Notes under the pieces: generated by a model | What the model was told of the DNA's origin: nothing | Databases searched by the model: none | What the model saw: the letters and a program-made list of their open reading frames with translations, nothing else | Origin: Colwellia sp. | Lineage (GTDB): Bacteria; Pseudomonadota; Gammaproteobacteria; Enterobacterales; Alteromonadaceae | NCBI GenBank assembly: GCA_020630795.1 | Contig: JAHDIK010000016.1 | Location: forward strand, 1 to 64,000 | Length of the DNA: 64,000 nt | Direction: 5' to 3' | Position numbers and translations under genes: made by a program | In this document: positions 34,367 to 45,450 of the stretch, piece by piece | How the letters are laid out: each line of letters starts with the position of its first letter | Numbering within the stretch: position 1 is the first letter of the stretch

Positions 34367-36937
34367 ATGAGTGTAAAACAAAAAATCGTTGTTGTTGGTA
34401 ACGGTATGGTCGGCCACCATTTTGTTGATGAAATGGCAAAACACGAAGGTTATGAAATTACTGTATTGTCAGCTGAAGATAGACTGGCATACGACCGTGT
34501 TCACTTATCTGAATACTTTGCAGGAAAAACAGCTGACGATTTAGCGTTAACAACGCCAGAGCACTATAACGAGCTAGGCGTTAAATTTTTTACTGACGCA
34601 AAAGTTACCAATATTGATAAAACGGGGAAAACCGTTAGTACTGAAACGGGTGACAAATATGAATACGACAAACTAGTACTAGCAACAGGTTCTTATCCAT
34701 TTGTTCCACCTATTCCAGGTAAAGAAAGAGAACACTGTTTAGTTTACCGTACAATTGACGATTTAGATGCTATTCAAGCTTCAGCTAACGCAGGTAAAGT
34801 AGGTGTTGTTGTAGGTGGTGGTTTATTAGGTCTTGAAGCTGCAAACGCACTTAAAGAACTTGGATTACAAACACATGTAGTAGAATTTGCACCACAACTA
34901 ATGGGTGTTCAATTAGACCAAGACGGTGGCGAATTACTTCGTTCAATGATCGAAGGTATTGGTGTTCAAGTTCATACTGAAAAAGCAACCAACGAGATAA
35001 TTGATGGTGAAGATTGTGTTCATCGTATGGTGTTTGCAGACGGCACACATTTAGAAACAGACCTTATTTTATTTTCGGCAGGTATTCGCCCATACGACAA
35101 CTTAGCTCGCGACTTCGACCTACAAGTAGGTGAACGTGGCGGTATTGTTGTAAACAACGAGTGTCAAACGTCTGATGAAGACATTTACGCAATTGGTGAA
35201 TGTGCATTATGGAACAACTTTATTTACGGCTTAGTAGCGCCAGGTTACACCATGGCAAAAGTTGCTGCTGATAACATTATTGGTGGCGAGCAGCAGTTTA
35301 CTGGTGCCGACATGAGTACGAAATTAAAACTCATGGGTATGGACGTAGGTTCTATTGGCGACGCACATGGTCGTACAGCGGGCGCACAATCTTACACATA
35401 CTTTAATCAACCAGATCAAGTTTACAAAAAAATCGTAGTAAGTGCTGACGGTAAAGAATTAATTGGTGCGGTATTAGTTGGCGATACAAGCGAATACGAC
35501 TCACTATTGCAATACGCGTTAAACGGTATTGAACTTCCAGAAAATCCTGACGGATTAATTCTACCAAGCAGTGGTGACAAGCCAACGTTAGGTGTAGATG
35601 CTTTACCTGATTCAGCAACGATTTGTTCATGTTTAAACGTAACAAAAGGCGACATTATTGCCGCTATTGACGACGGCGCGACTGATGTAGGCATGGTTAA
35701 GTCATGTACTAAAGCAACATCAGGTTGTGGTGGTTGTGCTGCGTTAGTTAAAACAGTTACAGACGCAGAGTTAGAAAAACGCGGCGTTGAAGTTAGCACT
35801 GACATTTGTGAGCATTTTGCATACAGCCGTACAGAACTATTCCACATTGTTAAAGCAGAACAAATTAGAAACTTCGATACATTAATTGAAAAACACGGCT
35901 GTGGTATTGGTTGTGAAATTTGTAAGCCAGCGGTAGGTTCTATTTTAGCTTCAGTATGGAACGACTACATTCTTCAAGACGACCACTTACCGCTTCAAGA
36001 CACTAACGATACCTACTTAGGTAACATGCAAAAAGACGGTACCTATTCAATAGTACCTCGTATGCCAGGTGGTGAAGTAACACCTGAACGTTTAATTGTA
36101 ATTGGTGAAGTAGCTAAAGAATACAACCTATACACTAAAGTTACTGGTGGACAACGTATCGATTTATTCGGTGCGCGCATTGACCAACTTCCAGATATTT
36201 GGGAAAAACTTATTGCAGCAGGCATGGAAACAGGTCACGCGTACGGTAAGTCATTACGTACGGTTAAGTCATGTGTAGGTAGCACGTGGTGTCGTTACGG
36301 TGTTCAAGACAGTATGACCATGGCGATTTTCTTAGAGAACCGCTACAAAGGTTTACGTTCACCCCATAAAATTAAGTTTGCAGTATCAGGCTGTACACGT
36401 GAATGTGCTGAAGCACAAAGTAAAGACATTGGTGTAATTGCAACTGAAAACGGTTGGAACTTATATGTAAGTGGTAACGGTGGTATGAAGCCGCGCCATG
36501 GTGACCTATTCGCAACCGATTTAGACGATGAAACGTTAGTTAAATACATTGACCGTTACCTAATGTTCTATGTACGAACAGCTGACCGTTTAACACGTAC
36601 TTCAGTATGGTTAGAAAACCTTGAAGGCGGCCTAGAGTACATGCAAAAAGTAGTAATTGACGATCACTTAGGCGTAAACGCTGAGTTAGAGACGGCGATG
36701 CAAGCGGTAGTAGACACTTACCAATGTGAGTGGAAAACAACCATTGAAGATCCAAAACAATTAAAACGTTTCCGTCAGTTTGTTAACTCTCAAGAAATTG
36801 ATAAAAACATTGAATTTGTAACTGAGCGCGAACAAATTCGCCCAGCTCGTGGTGTTGAGAAAAAATACCAAGGCGTGCAAATTCATACTGTAGATATTAC
36901 CGACAAGAAAGTTGAATGCGAAACTGAATCAGCTTAA
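34367..36937 (+). CDS. nirB: NADH-dependent nitrite reductase, large subunit
   Basis: About 856 residues, full length for NirB. The order is an N-terminal FAD/NAD oxidoreductase (GNGMVGHHFVDEM; second nucleotide site GVVVGGGLLGLEAANALKELG), a BFD-like [2Fe-2S] region (C420, C422, C454, C457), ferredoxin-like halves, and the siroheme/[4Fe-4S] site with C636-x5-C642 and C676-x3-C680. It reduces nitrite to ammonium with NADH in the cytoplasm. A GTG at 34361 is in frame, but AGGA is better spaced (8 bp) from ATG 34367. The sigma-54/NtrC context points to assimilation. Confidence 0.95.
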   Translation: MSVKQKIVVVGNGMVGHHFVDEMAKHEGYEITVLSAEDRLAYDRVHLSEYFAGKTADDLALTTPEHYNELGVKFFTDAKVTNIDKTGKTVSTETGDKYEYDKLVLATGSYPFVPPIPGKEREHCLVYRTIDDLDAIQASANAGKVGVVVGGGLLGLEAANALKELGLQTHVVEFAPQLMGVQLDQDGGELLRSMIEGIGVQVHTEKATNEIIDGEDCVHRMVFADGTHLETDLILFSAGIRPYDNLARDFDLQVGERGGIVVNNECQTSDEDIYAIGECALWNNFIYGLVAPGYTMAKVAADNIIGGEQQFTGADMSTKLKLMGMDVGSIGDAHGRTAGAQSYTYFNQPDQVYKKIVVSADGKELIGAVLVGDTSEYDSLLQYALNGIELPENPDGLILPSSGDKPTLGVDALPDSATICSCLNVTKGDIIAAIDDGATDVGMVKSCTKATSGCGGCAALVKTVTDAELEKRGVEVSTDICEHFAYSRTELFHIVKAEQIRNFDTLIEKHGCGIGCEICKPAVGSILASVWNDYILQDDHLPLQDTNDTYLGNMQKDGTYSIVPRMPGGEVTPERLIVIGEVAKEYNLYTKVTGGQRIDLFGARIDQLPDIWEKLIAAGMETGHAYGKSLRTVKSCVGSTWCRYGVQDSMTMAIFLENRYKGLRSPHKIKFAVSGCTRECAEAQSKDIGVIATENGWNLYVSGNGGMKPRHGDLFATDLDDETLVKYIDRYLMFYVRTADRLTRTSVWLENLEGGLEYMQKVVIDDHLGVNAELETAMQAVVDTYQCEWKTTIEDPKQLKRFRQFVNSQEIDKNIEFVTEREQIRPARGVEKKYQGVQIHTVDITDKKVECETESA

Positions 36938-36948
36938 GGAACAATAAA

Positions 36949-37284
36949 ATGACAACTGAAAAAAAATGGCAAACCATCTGTCACAAAGATGATTTAGTAA
37001 AACACTCTGGCGTTTGTGCTTTATTAGAAAATGAAGAACAAATAGCAATATTCCAACTAGACGAAGAAAAAGTTTACTCTGTTGGAAATTGGGATCCGAT
37101 TGGTGAAGCTAACGTATTATATCGCGGTATTATTGGCGATACACAAGGTGAAATATTTGTCGCGTCACCACTATATAAACAACGTTTTGTATTAAATAGC
37201 GGTAAATGTTTAGATGACGATACCGTATCAATAAACGCTTACGATACTCGTATTGAGAACGAACAAGTGCAAGTATTGGCTTAA
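36949..37284 (+). CDS. nirD: Nitrite reductase small subunit
   Basis: A 111-residue Rieske-fold protein without the Cys/His iron-sulphur ligands, as in NirD. It begins WQTICHKDDLVKHSGVCALL and contains VYSVGNWDPIGEANVLYRGIIGDTQGEIFVASPLYKQRF, the NirD signature. It lies 11 bp after nirB and forms the NirBD complex. A strong terminator follows at 37318, so the unit is nirBD only; no cysG, nitrate reductase or nirC is attached. Confidence 0.93.
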   Translation: MTTEKKWQTICHKDDLVKHSGVCALLENEEQIAIFQLDEEKVYSVGNWDPIGEANVLYRGIIGDTQGEIFVASPLYKQRFVLNSGKCLDDDTVSINAYDTRIENEQVQVLA

Positions 37285-37317
37285 CCCCCTCTCGTTAAGA
37301 TACGCACGCACATAATA

Positions 37318-37358
37318 AAAATGCCGCTAACTAATCACTTTAGATAGCGGCATTTTTT
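37318..37358 (+). terminator. Terminator of nirBD
   Basis: 12-bp perfect stem AAAATGCCGCTA/TAGCGGCATTTT with a T-tract of six. It lies 33 bp after the nirD stop and works in both directions in principle. Confidence 0.9.
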
Positions 37359-37433
37359 ATCTTACCCTTTAGAATTTAACTCAATATCTATCAAACTCAA
37401 CGCTACATTCGTACTTTTGAAACAAACACTAAC

Positions 37434-37447
37434 TTGATTCAAATCAA
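37434..37447. promoter_or_regulatory. FNR-type box 1 upstream of the porin
   Basis: TTGATTCAAATCAA is a perfect TTGAT-N4-ATCAA site. It is centred about 169 bp upstream of the porin start and 49 bp upstream of a second such site. Confidence 0.75.
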
Positions 37448-37482
37448 CTTACTGAATAAAGACCCCAATCAGCATTTCTTAG

Positions 37483-37496
37483 TTGATGTAAATCAA
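37483..37496. promoter_or_regulatory. FNR-type box 2 upstream of the porin
   Basis: TTGATGTAAATCAA is a second perfect TTGAT-N4-ATCAA site, centred about 120 bp upstream of the porin start. If it works as a class II site, transcription would start about 41 bp downstream near 37530. Confidence 0.75.
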
Positions 37497-37609
37497 ACAT
37501 TTCTCGATATAGCAATGTCAAAATCCAGCCACTAGAGCGGTAACTCTACAAAACAAATAAAAAAGAGCGCCACTTATTAAGTATTTTGAATTTATTTAGG
37601 ACAAAACAC

Positions 37610-38830
37610 ATGAAAACTCTCGCAAAAAAACTTCCTATTAGCATTTTACTCGCCAGCACTGCGGTAAGTCCTTTGGCACTTGCTGAACATTCAGATCTAA
37701 CGTCAGGAATAAAAAAAGCATTATCAGACAGTAAAGTAAATGTAGCATTTAGGGCCCGTTACGAAATGGTCAATCAAGACCTTACTGATGGTTCAGATAT
37801 TGATGCAAATGCGTTAATGTTAAAAAGTCGTTTATCTTTAAAAACAGGTGCACTTAATGGTTTTTCATTGGGTGTAGAAGTAGACAATAACACTGCAATT
37901 GTTGATGACTATAACGATGGCACGTTCAGTTACAGTGGTAACGACGCTGTAGTTGCTGATCCAGAATATACCGACGTAAACCAAGCGTACATTCAATATA
38001 AGAATGACAAGCTTACGGCAACAGCAGGTCGTCAAAGAATATTACACAATAATCAACGATTTGTTGGTGGTGTAGCTTGGAGACAAAACGAACAAACATA
38101 CGATGGATATCGAATTCAATACAAAGCTTCAGACGCTTTTTCACTAGACTATAGCTACGTATACAACGTAAATAGAATATTTGTTGAAGACAGTAAAAAA
38201 ACAGACAACTTCTCTGGCAATTTGCACTTAGCCAACGCTACTTACAAAATCAATAAGTCGCACAAGCTTTCTGGTTTTGCCTATTTACTTGATATTGAAA
38301 ACGCAGCAGCGTCATCTACCAACACCTACGGTGTATTGTACAACGGTAAATTTAACAACATCATGGTAAATGCTAGCTATGCTTCGCAAACTGATGCTGG
38401 TGACAATACGAAGAATTTTGACACGAGTTACTACAATATAGAGCTTGGTACTAAGCTAGAGAAAGTCACACTACTTGCAGGTATGGAAGTGTTAGGAAGC
38501 GATGATGGTAACGTTGCATTTTCAACACCTCTAGCTACGTTACATAAGTTCCAAGGGTTTGCAGATAAGTTTTTAGGTACGCCAGCAAACGGAGTTGAAG
38601 ACATTTATGTAACGGCAAAAACAGCTATAAATGGCGTTAAGCTAGCGGCAACCTACCACGACCTTTCTTCAAACGAAGGCGGTATTGATTATGGCTCTGA
38701 AATTGATTTAGTAGCAGCTTACAAAATTGATCCTGCCTGTACCGTTTTAGTGAAATTTGCTAATTACAGTGCCGACAATTTTAGTACTGATACCAATAAA
38801 TTATGGCTTCAACTTGCTGCCAAGTTTTAA
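37610..38830 (+). CDS. Outer-membrane porin, alginate-export/OprD-like
   Basis: 406 residues from ATG 37610, which has RBS TTTAGGA 9 bp upstream (a TTG-type extension at 37586 lacks one). The signal peptide (about 1-25, ending LALA) is followed by a 16-18-stranded beta-barrel pattern (VNAFRARYEM-type strands such as FSLGVEVDNNTAIVDDYNDG, TATAGRQRI, SLDYSYVYNVNRIF) ending in aromatic-terminated KLWLQLAAKF, a barrel-assembly signal. The family is like alginate-export porins. Two FNR boxes lie upstream, suggesting anaerobic or low-oxygen control. Confidence 0.8.
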   Translation: MKTLAKKLPISILLASTAVSPLALAEHSDLTSGIKKALSDSKVNVAFRARYEMVNQDLTDGSDIDANALMLKSRLSLKTGALNGFSLGVEVDNNTAIVDDYNDGTFSYSGNDAVVADPEYTDVNQAYIQYKNDKLTATAGRQRILHNNQRFVGGVAWRQNEQTYDGYRIQYKASDAFSLDYSYVYNVNRIFVEDSKKTDNFSGNLHLANATYKINKSHKLSGFAYLLDIENAAASSTNTYGVLYNGKFNNIMVNASYASQTDAGDNTKNFDTSYYNIELGTKLEKVTLLAGMEVLGSDDGNVAFSTPLATLHKFQGFADKFLGTPANGVEDIYVTAKTAINGVKLAATYHDLSSNEGGIDYGSEIDLVAAYKIDPACTVLVKFANYSADNFSTDTNKLWLQLAAKF

Positions 38831-38857
38831 GTAACTTCCGCTAATATTTAAACACTT

Positions 38858-38883
38858 ATAATGGTCGCTTGTGCGGCCATTAT
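38858..38883 (+). terminator. Stem-loop after the porin
   Basis: 11-bp stem ATAATGGTCGC/GCGGCCATTAT (one G-U), 4-base loop. The following T-tract is weak (TCGTTCTCTC), so termination is moderately supported. Confidence 0.6.
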
Positions 38884-39020
38884 TCGTTCTCTCGTCCATA
38901 ACATTTCAATCATACTCACAACGCTGCAAACAAAATAAAAGATGTATTGTTTAGCGTCCCAGATTAGAATAGCGCCGATAATTCACCGTTATATGATGTG
39001 TTAACTGCGAGACTATTCAA

Positions 39021-39620
39021 TTGTTATTAATGATCGACAACTACGATTCGTTTACGTTTAATCTAGTACATTACTTTAAGTCGTTAAATCAACAAGTAAA
39101 AGTATGCCGAAATGACCAAATTACTATTGAAGAAATTAAACAACTCGCACCGCAATACATTGTTATTTCTCCAGGGCCTTGTGATCCTAACGCCGCAGGA
39201 ATATCGTTAGCGGTAATAGATAACTTTGCCGGAAAAATTCCTTTGCTAGGCGTATGTTTAGGACATCAGTGCATTGCCCAACATTTTGGCGCCACGGTAG
39301 AAAAAGCTGAAAAGGTTATGCACGGCAAAACCAGTGATATCACTCACAATAATAAAGGATTATTCAAATCTTTAAAAAATCCTTTAACTGTTACGCGCTA
39401 TCATTCATTGGTTGTGAATAAAAGTACATTGCCAAAAGAACTCGTCGCAACGGCGTGGAGCCATGATAACAATAGTGAAGAAATAATGGCCTTATCTCAT
39501 CAGCACTTACCCATTGAAAGTGTGCAGTTTCACCCAGAGTCGGTCATGACTGAGCAAGGTCACGAATTACTCAACAACTTTATTACGCAGTACAAAAATT
39601 ATTCGTGTCGATACGATTAG
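39021..39620 (+). CDS. pabA: Aminodeoxychorismate/anthranilate synthase glutaminase
   Basis: A 199-residue class I glutamine amidotransferase. [15 protein letters not shown] opens it, the catalytic Cys is C79 ([10 protein letters not shown]), and the His-Glu pair is in VQFHPESVM. It supplies ammonia from glutamine to PabB for folate or to TrpE for tryptophan; pabA next to an argD/astC gene, as here (with an HDOD gene between), is common in gammaproteobacteria. Start TTG 39021 keeps the family N-terminus; ATG 39030 is the alternative. No pabB/trpE partner is in the window. Confidence 0.88.
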   Translation: MLLMIDNYDSFTFNLVHYFKSLNQQVKVCRNDQITIEEIKQLAPQYIVISPGPCDPNAAGISLAVIDNFAGKIPLLGVCLGHQCIAQHFGATVEKAEKVMHGKTSDITHNNKGLFKSLKNPLTVTRYHSLVVNKSTLPKELVATAWSHDNNSEEIMALSHQHLPIESVQFHPESVMTEQGHELLNNFITQYKNYSCRYD

Positions 39621-39789
39621 CTTTAGCAACGATAAATTTCATACTTTTTATTAGCTTAATTATCGTTTAATCAATCTATTGAAGCTATAATATTGTATAT
39701 TCGTTCAAAGTATTCATGATTTATTTCTCAATACCGATATAGATAAACACCCTCTAAAATAATAAAACTGATTTCTATTTTAAAAAAGC

Positions 39790-40935
39790 ATGCAAATATT
39801 TGAAAACAACCTAACCATTTCATCCATATACCACCGAGCTCTTAGCCTCACTATAAGCAAGGAGTTTGCTGATCAACGAAATGGAAAAATATTTGTACGT
39901 GAGAACCAAAACAGCGAACAAACCAATCGCCGAAGAGAATTGCTGGCTATTGAAGAAGAAGCCAATAAAAATAAAATTATAGAAGAACACGGCCAAACTC
40001 ATTTCAAAGCACAAATGATGGAGCAATTTTTAAGTAAGGTACTTAAACAGCTTAATGTTGAGTTCGACAACAAAGAAAACTTGTACAACAACGTACTTCA
40101 TATAGAAAAAGCCGCGCCAGATGTTTTAGAAATACTTTGCTTAAGAGCCGCTTCTATCAAACGAATTTCTCCGCTAATTAACGCTTTGCCATGGCTATCA
40201 CGAGACTTAGTCTCTCTTGTTAATAAACCTCAATACAGAAAACGTGCCGATGTACAGGTAAAAGACTCGAACCTTGCCATAAGTTATGTTGGGTTAGACA
40301 ACTTAAAACTACTCATGCCTACATTTACCTTAAAACATTGGCTACCTACATCTACCGCGCCTTATGCATTAATGAAGCGTAAACTTTGGAATGATAGTTT
40401 ATCAACAGCCTTAGCAGCCTCTGCACTAGCTAAAGCAGACGGGCTTGACGAATATACGGCATATGCAGCAGGCATGTTTAGTAATATTGGTTTACTTGCT
40501 GTTACGCAATGCACGTTACACACATATAATGAGCTTTATCAAAAAGAACTACGTTCAGCATACGACAATAAAGACAAAAAGCTCCACGATGCGTTAGTAG
40601 AGTTTGATTCTTCACCAGAACTGTTACTTGAACAATTAATTGCTCGTAGCGCGCAAATAACAGCAGACATGGTTGAGTTGATGCGATTCGACCGTTTACT
40701 GATAACAGAACCCATTTTTGATCTTGCTTACGCGACTGATTATCAAAAAATGCACCCTATTGCGCAGCTTGTTGCTAAAGCCAAAGCTTATGTAACATAC
40801 AGAAGCTTGGCGAAAGAAGAATTGATAGATACTGAAGAAGCAAAAACAATATTATCATCTGTGCGTTTGACGCAAAAAGACATAACTTTGCTCAAAAAAA
40901 GCGACATTGATCACATAAAATTGAAGTTTAACTAA
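39790..40935 (+). CDS. HDOD-domain protein
   Basis: A 381-residue cytosolic protein. The N-terminal 100 residues are charged and helical. A HDOD-like helical domain follows (about 110-320): LEILCLRAASIKRISPLINALPWLSRDLVSLVNKPQYRK, LAISYVGLDNLKLLMPTF, LWNDSLSTALAASALAKADGLDEYTAYAAGMFSNIGLLAVTQ. HD nuclease residues are degenerate, as in most HDOD proteins, which act in signalling, motility or stress control. Its terminator overlaps the stop codon. Lies between pabA and astC but is separated from both by 150 bp or more. Confidence 0.8.
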   Translation: MQIFENNLTISSIYHRALSLTISKEFADQRNGKIFVRENQNSEQTNRRRELLAIEEEANKNKIIEEHGQTHFKAQMMEQFLSKVLKQLNVEFDNKENLYNNVLHIEKAAPDVLEILCLRAASIKRISPLINALPWLSRDLVSLVNKPQYRKRADVQVKDSNLAISYVGLDNLKLLMPTFTLKHWLPTSTAPYALMKRKLWNDSLSTALAASALAKADGLDEYTAYAAGMFSNIGLLAVTQCTLHTYNELYQKELRSAYDNKDKKLHDALVEFDSSPELLLEQLIARSAQITADMVELMRFDRLLITEPIFDLAYATDYQKMHPIAQLVAKAKAYVTYRSLAKEELIDTEEAKTILSSVRLTQKDITLLKKSDIDHIKLKFN

Positions 40936-40955
40936 AAAAAGTTAAACTTTTTTTT
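40924..40955 (+). terminator. Terminator overlapping the end of the HDOD gene
   Basis: Perfect 9-bp stem AAGTTTAAC/GTTAAACTT with loop TAAAAAAA containing the TAA stop, followed by a T-run. The stem begins inside the coding sequence, so the last codons double as terminator. Confidence 0.9.
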
Positions 40956-42506
<1,551 letters not shown>

Positions 42507-42551
42507 TCATTAGTATCTAAATACCATCTGACACATAACATGTCGTCACTC

Positions 42552-42584
42552 TACCACCAATACAGCAGTTCTGTATTGGTGGTA
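42552..42584. repeat. Perfect 14-bp-stem hairpin between astC and astA
   Basis: TACCACCAATACAG/CTGTATTGGTGGTA with a 5-base loop, no T-tract after it. It lies 45 bp after the astC stop and 92 bp before astA. It may stabilise the upstream mRNA or partially stop transcription. Confidence 0.75.
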
Positions 42585-42676
42585 AATATCAAAGTATAAA
42601 AGCCTTGATCAACTCATCCAGCTAATTGGCGCTTTACTATACTTTGCAAAGCCCGAATATTCGTTGAGACACTATT

Positions 42677-43693
42677 ATGATAATTATTCGCCCTATTCAA
42701 CAACGAGACTACGATGCACTTTATCGTATCGCTGAAGAATCTGGACATGGTTTTACCTCACTACCTGTAAATGAAGCACTGTTAAAAAAACGTATTTCAC
42801 ATGCTGAAGAGTCATTCAAAAAAGATGTTTCTCAGCCAGGAAACGAAGGTTACCTTTTTGTAATGGAAGACACAGAAACTGGTGCCGTAGTAGGTACCAG
42901 TGGTATTGAGGCAGCCGTAGGTTTAGAAGATGCATTTTACCATTACCACCTAGGTAAAGTTGTTCATAGTTCTCGCGAACTAAACGTATATAACACCGTT
43001 GAAACCTTATCACTATGTAATGACTACACGGGTGCATCTGAAATTTGCACACTTTTCTTAAGTGAAAGTCACCGCAAAAACCGAAATGGTCGATTTCTAT
43101 CAAGAATGAGATTTTTGTTTATGGCAGAACACGCTGAGCGCTTTGCCGAAACAGTTATCGCCGAAATGCGTGGCGTATCAGACGAAAACGGTCGTTCTCC
43201 ATTTTGGGACTGGCTAGAAGAACACTTTTTTTCACTAGATTTCCCTACTGCCGATTACTTAACAGGTATAGGCAACAAAGCATTTATCGCAGAATTAATG
43301 CCTAAATACCCGATTTACGTAAATTTATTAAGCAAAGCAGCTCAAGACGTTATCAATGAAGTACACTCTAAAACAATACCCGCTTTAAAGTTACTTGAAG
43401 CTGAAGGGTTTTCGCGCCGTGGTTACGTTGATATTTTTGACGGTGGCCCAACCGTTGAAGCTCAAATAAGCTCAGTTAATACCATAGCGCAAAGTGCACG
43501 TTGCCAAGTCATCATTGGTGAAGTGAACGACGATAATAATTTTATTGTATGCAACACAAGTATTGAAAATTTCATTGCTGTTCAAGCGTCATTATCGTTA
43601 AGAGAAACAGCAAACCAAGTTGTGTTATCACAACAAACTGCAGAAACCCTTCAAGTAAAAGAAGGTGACTGGGTTAGATTAGTAGAAAACTAA
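42677..43693 (+). CDS. astA: Arginine N-succinyltransferase
   Basis: A 338-residue GNAT-like enzyme of usual length: MIIIRPIQQRDYDALYRIAEESGHGFTSLP, LFVMEDTETGAVVGTSGIEAAVG, CTLFLSESHRKNRNGRFLSRMRFLFMAEHAERFAETVIAEMRGVSDENGRSPFWDWL (the AstA signature). It transfers succinyl from succinyl-CoA to arginine, starting arginine breakdown. It lies 79 bp upstream of astD. AstB and AstE are not in the window. Confidence 0.95.
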   Translation: MIIIRPIQQRDYDALYRIAEESGHGFTSLPVNEALLKKRISHAEESFKKDVSQPGNEGYLFVMEDTETGAVVGTSGIEAAVGLEDAFYHYHLGKVVHSSRELNVYNTVETLSLCNDYTGASEICTLFLSESHRKNRNGRFLSRMRFLFMAEHAERFAETVIAEMRGVSDENGRSPFWDWLEEHFFSLDFPTADYLTGIGNKAFIAELMPKYPIYVNLLSKAAQDVINEVHSKTIPALKLLEAEGFSRRGYVDIFDGGPTVEAQISSVNTIAQSARCQVIIGEVNDDNNFIVCNTSIENFIAVQASLSLRETANQVVLSQQTAETLQVKEGDWVRLVEN

Positions 43694-43772
43694 AATAATT
43701 ATTACACCAAACAAAATTTAATGTATTACAACAATACCTTAAGGTAACCCCCATAAGGTTGAGGAACAAAAC

Positions 43773-45245
43773 ATGACACAAGCAATTCAATTAATTAATG
43801 GTGAGTGGCAAGCAGGTCAAGGCCACAGCGTAACATCAGTTAATCCTGCCAAAAATGAACTCATTTGGGAAGGTAACTCTGCGTCGCAAAGTCAGGTAAA
43901 CGATGCGGTAATGAGTGCAAGAGCTGCTTTTGAACCGTGGGCAAACCTAACGTTAGAAGACCGTATTGCTGTGGTTACCAAATTTGCAGAACAGCTAACG
44001 GATAATAAAGAAGCGTTAGCAAACACTATTGCATTAGAAACGGGTAAACCTCTTTGGGAAACGCGTACAGAAGTTGGTGCAATGATCGGCAAAATTAACA
44101 TTTCAATAAAAGCTTACGAAGAACGCACAGGCACTGTAGAAAACCCTATGCCCGGTGCTAAAGCATTTATTCGTCATAAACCACACGGTGTTGTTGCAGT
44201 TTTTGGACCATACAATTTCCCAGGACATCTACCAAACGGGCATATTGTTCCAGCACTTATCGCAGGAAACACTATTGTATTCAAACCAAGTGAGTTAACA
44301 CCAAAAGTTGCGGAAGAAACCTTAAAGCTATGGTTAAACGCCGGCTTACCAAGTGGTGTAATTAACATGGTACAAGGTGAAGTTGAAACAGGAAAAGCAT
44401 TAGCTGCACATCCACAAATTGACGGACTATTCTTTACAGGTAGTTCAACAACGGGTCAACTACTTCATGAGCAATTTGGTGGCCAACCAGGCAAAATTTT
44501 AGCATTAGAAATGGGCGGCAATAACCCACTGATTATCAAAGATGTTGAAGATGTTGATGCTGTTGTTCACGATGTACTCCAATCAGCTTTTATTACTACA
44601 GGTCAGCGTTGTACATGTGCACGCCGTTTATTTATTGAAAATGGCGAGAAAGGCGATGCAATCCTCGCTAAAATTATCAGCTCAACTAAAGCAATAAAAA
44701 TTGGTTACTTCGACGATGAAGAACAACCATTTATCGGCTCTATGATCTCTGAAAAAGCAGCACTTGGCTTAATCGCTGCACAATCGCAGTTACTTAACTT
44801 AGGCGGCCAAGCACTATTAGAAATGAAACACCTTGAAACTGGTACAGGTTTTATTTCTCCAGGTATTATTGATGTTACCAACATTACAGAAATGCCTGAT
44901 GACGAACATTTTGGACCTTTATTAAAAGTATATCGCTACGACGATCTTGATGCTGCAATTGACGAAGCAAACAACACGTCTTTTGGTTTATCAGCAGGAT
45001 TATTATCCGACAGCGAAGACACATACAACCACTTTTTCAAACGCATTCGTGCAGGTATTGTGAATTGGAACAAACCAATAACAGGAGCTAGCAGTGCAGC
45101 GCCATTTGGTGGAATTGGTGCTAGTGGAAATCACAGAGCTAGCGCTTATTACGCTGCAGACTACTGTGCATACCCAGTAGCATCAGTTGAAGCAGAAAAA
45201 GTAAGCTTACCTGCGGCATTAAGCCCTGGGTTAAGCATTAAGTAA
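43773..45245 (+). CDS. astD: Succinylglutamate-semialdehyde dehydrogenase
   Basis: A 490-residue aldehyde dehydrogenase. Catalytic C280 ([11 protein letters not shown]) and E246 (LEMGGNNP), NAD-binding GSSTTG at 223-228, and [15 protein letters not shown] are typical of AstD. It oxidises N-succinylglutamate semialdehyde to N-succinylglutamate with NAD. RBS GGTTGAGGA precedes ATG 43773. A clear terminator ends the unit at 45284. Confidence 0.95.
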   Translation: MTQAIQLINGEWQAGQGHSVTSVNPAKNELIWEGNSASQSQVNDAVMSARAAFEPWANLTLEDRIAVVTKFAEQLTDNKEALANTIALETGKPLWETRTEVGAMIGKINISIKAYEERTGTVENPMPGAKAFIRHKPHGVVAVFGPYNFPGHLPNGHIVPALIAGNTIVFKPSELTPKVAEETLKLWLNAGLPSGVINMVQGEVETGKALAAHPQIDGLFFTGSSTTGQLLHEQFGGQPGKILALEMGGNNPLIIKDVEDVDAVVHDVLQSAFITTGQRCTCARRLFIENGEKGDAILAKIISSTKAIKIGYFDDEEQPFIGSMISEKAALGLIAAQSQLLNLGGQALLEMKHLETGTGFISPGIIDVTNITEMPDDEHFGPLLKVYRYDDLDAAIDEANNTSFGLSAGLLSDSEDTYNHFFKRIRAGIVNWNKPITGASSAAPFGGIGASGNHRASAYYAADYCAYPVASVEAEKVSLPAALSPGLSIK

Positions 45246-45283
45246 ATTGGCTAATAAGTTCATGAAACTTATCAACCCAATTA

Positions 45284-45311
45284 AAAAAGCTGGGATTCGT
45301 CCCGGCTTTTT
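45284..45311 (+). terminator. Terminator after astD
   Basis: AAAAAGCTGGGA/TCCCGGCTTTTT stem (one G-U pair) with a 4-base TTCG loop and T-tract. It ends astD and leaves the DUF1338 gene on a separate transcript. Confidence 0.9.
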
Positions 45312-45450
45312 CAAAAACATTGATCAATTATAAACCAAGTATTATGGCGAATTAATCACAGCTGTAACTTATTTTACTAATGCATAAAGTGCTTAAAACG
45401 CCATAAAGTTTTATCAACTTATTTGTTTAATATGTCATTAGGAAAATACC

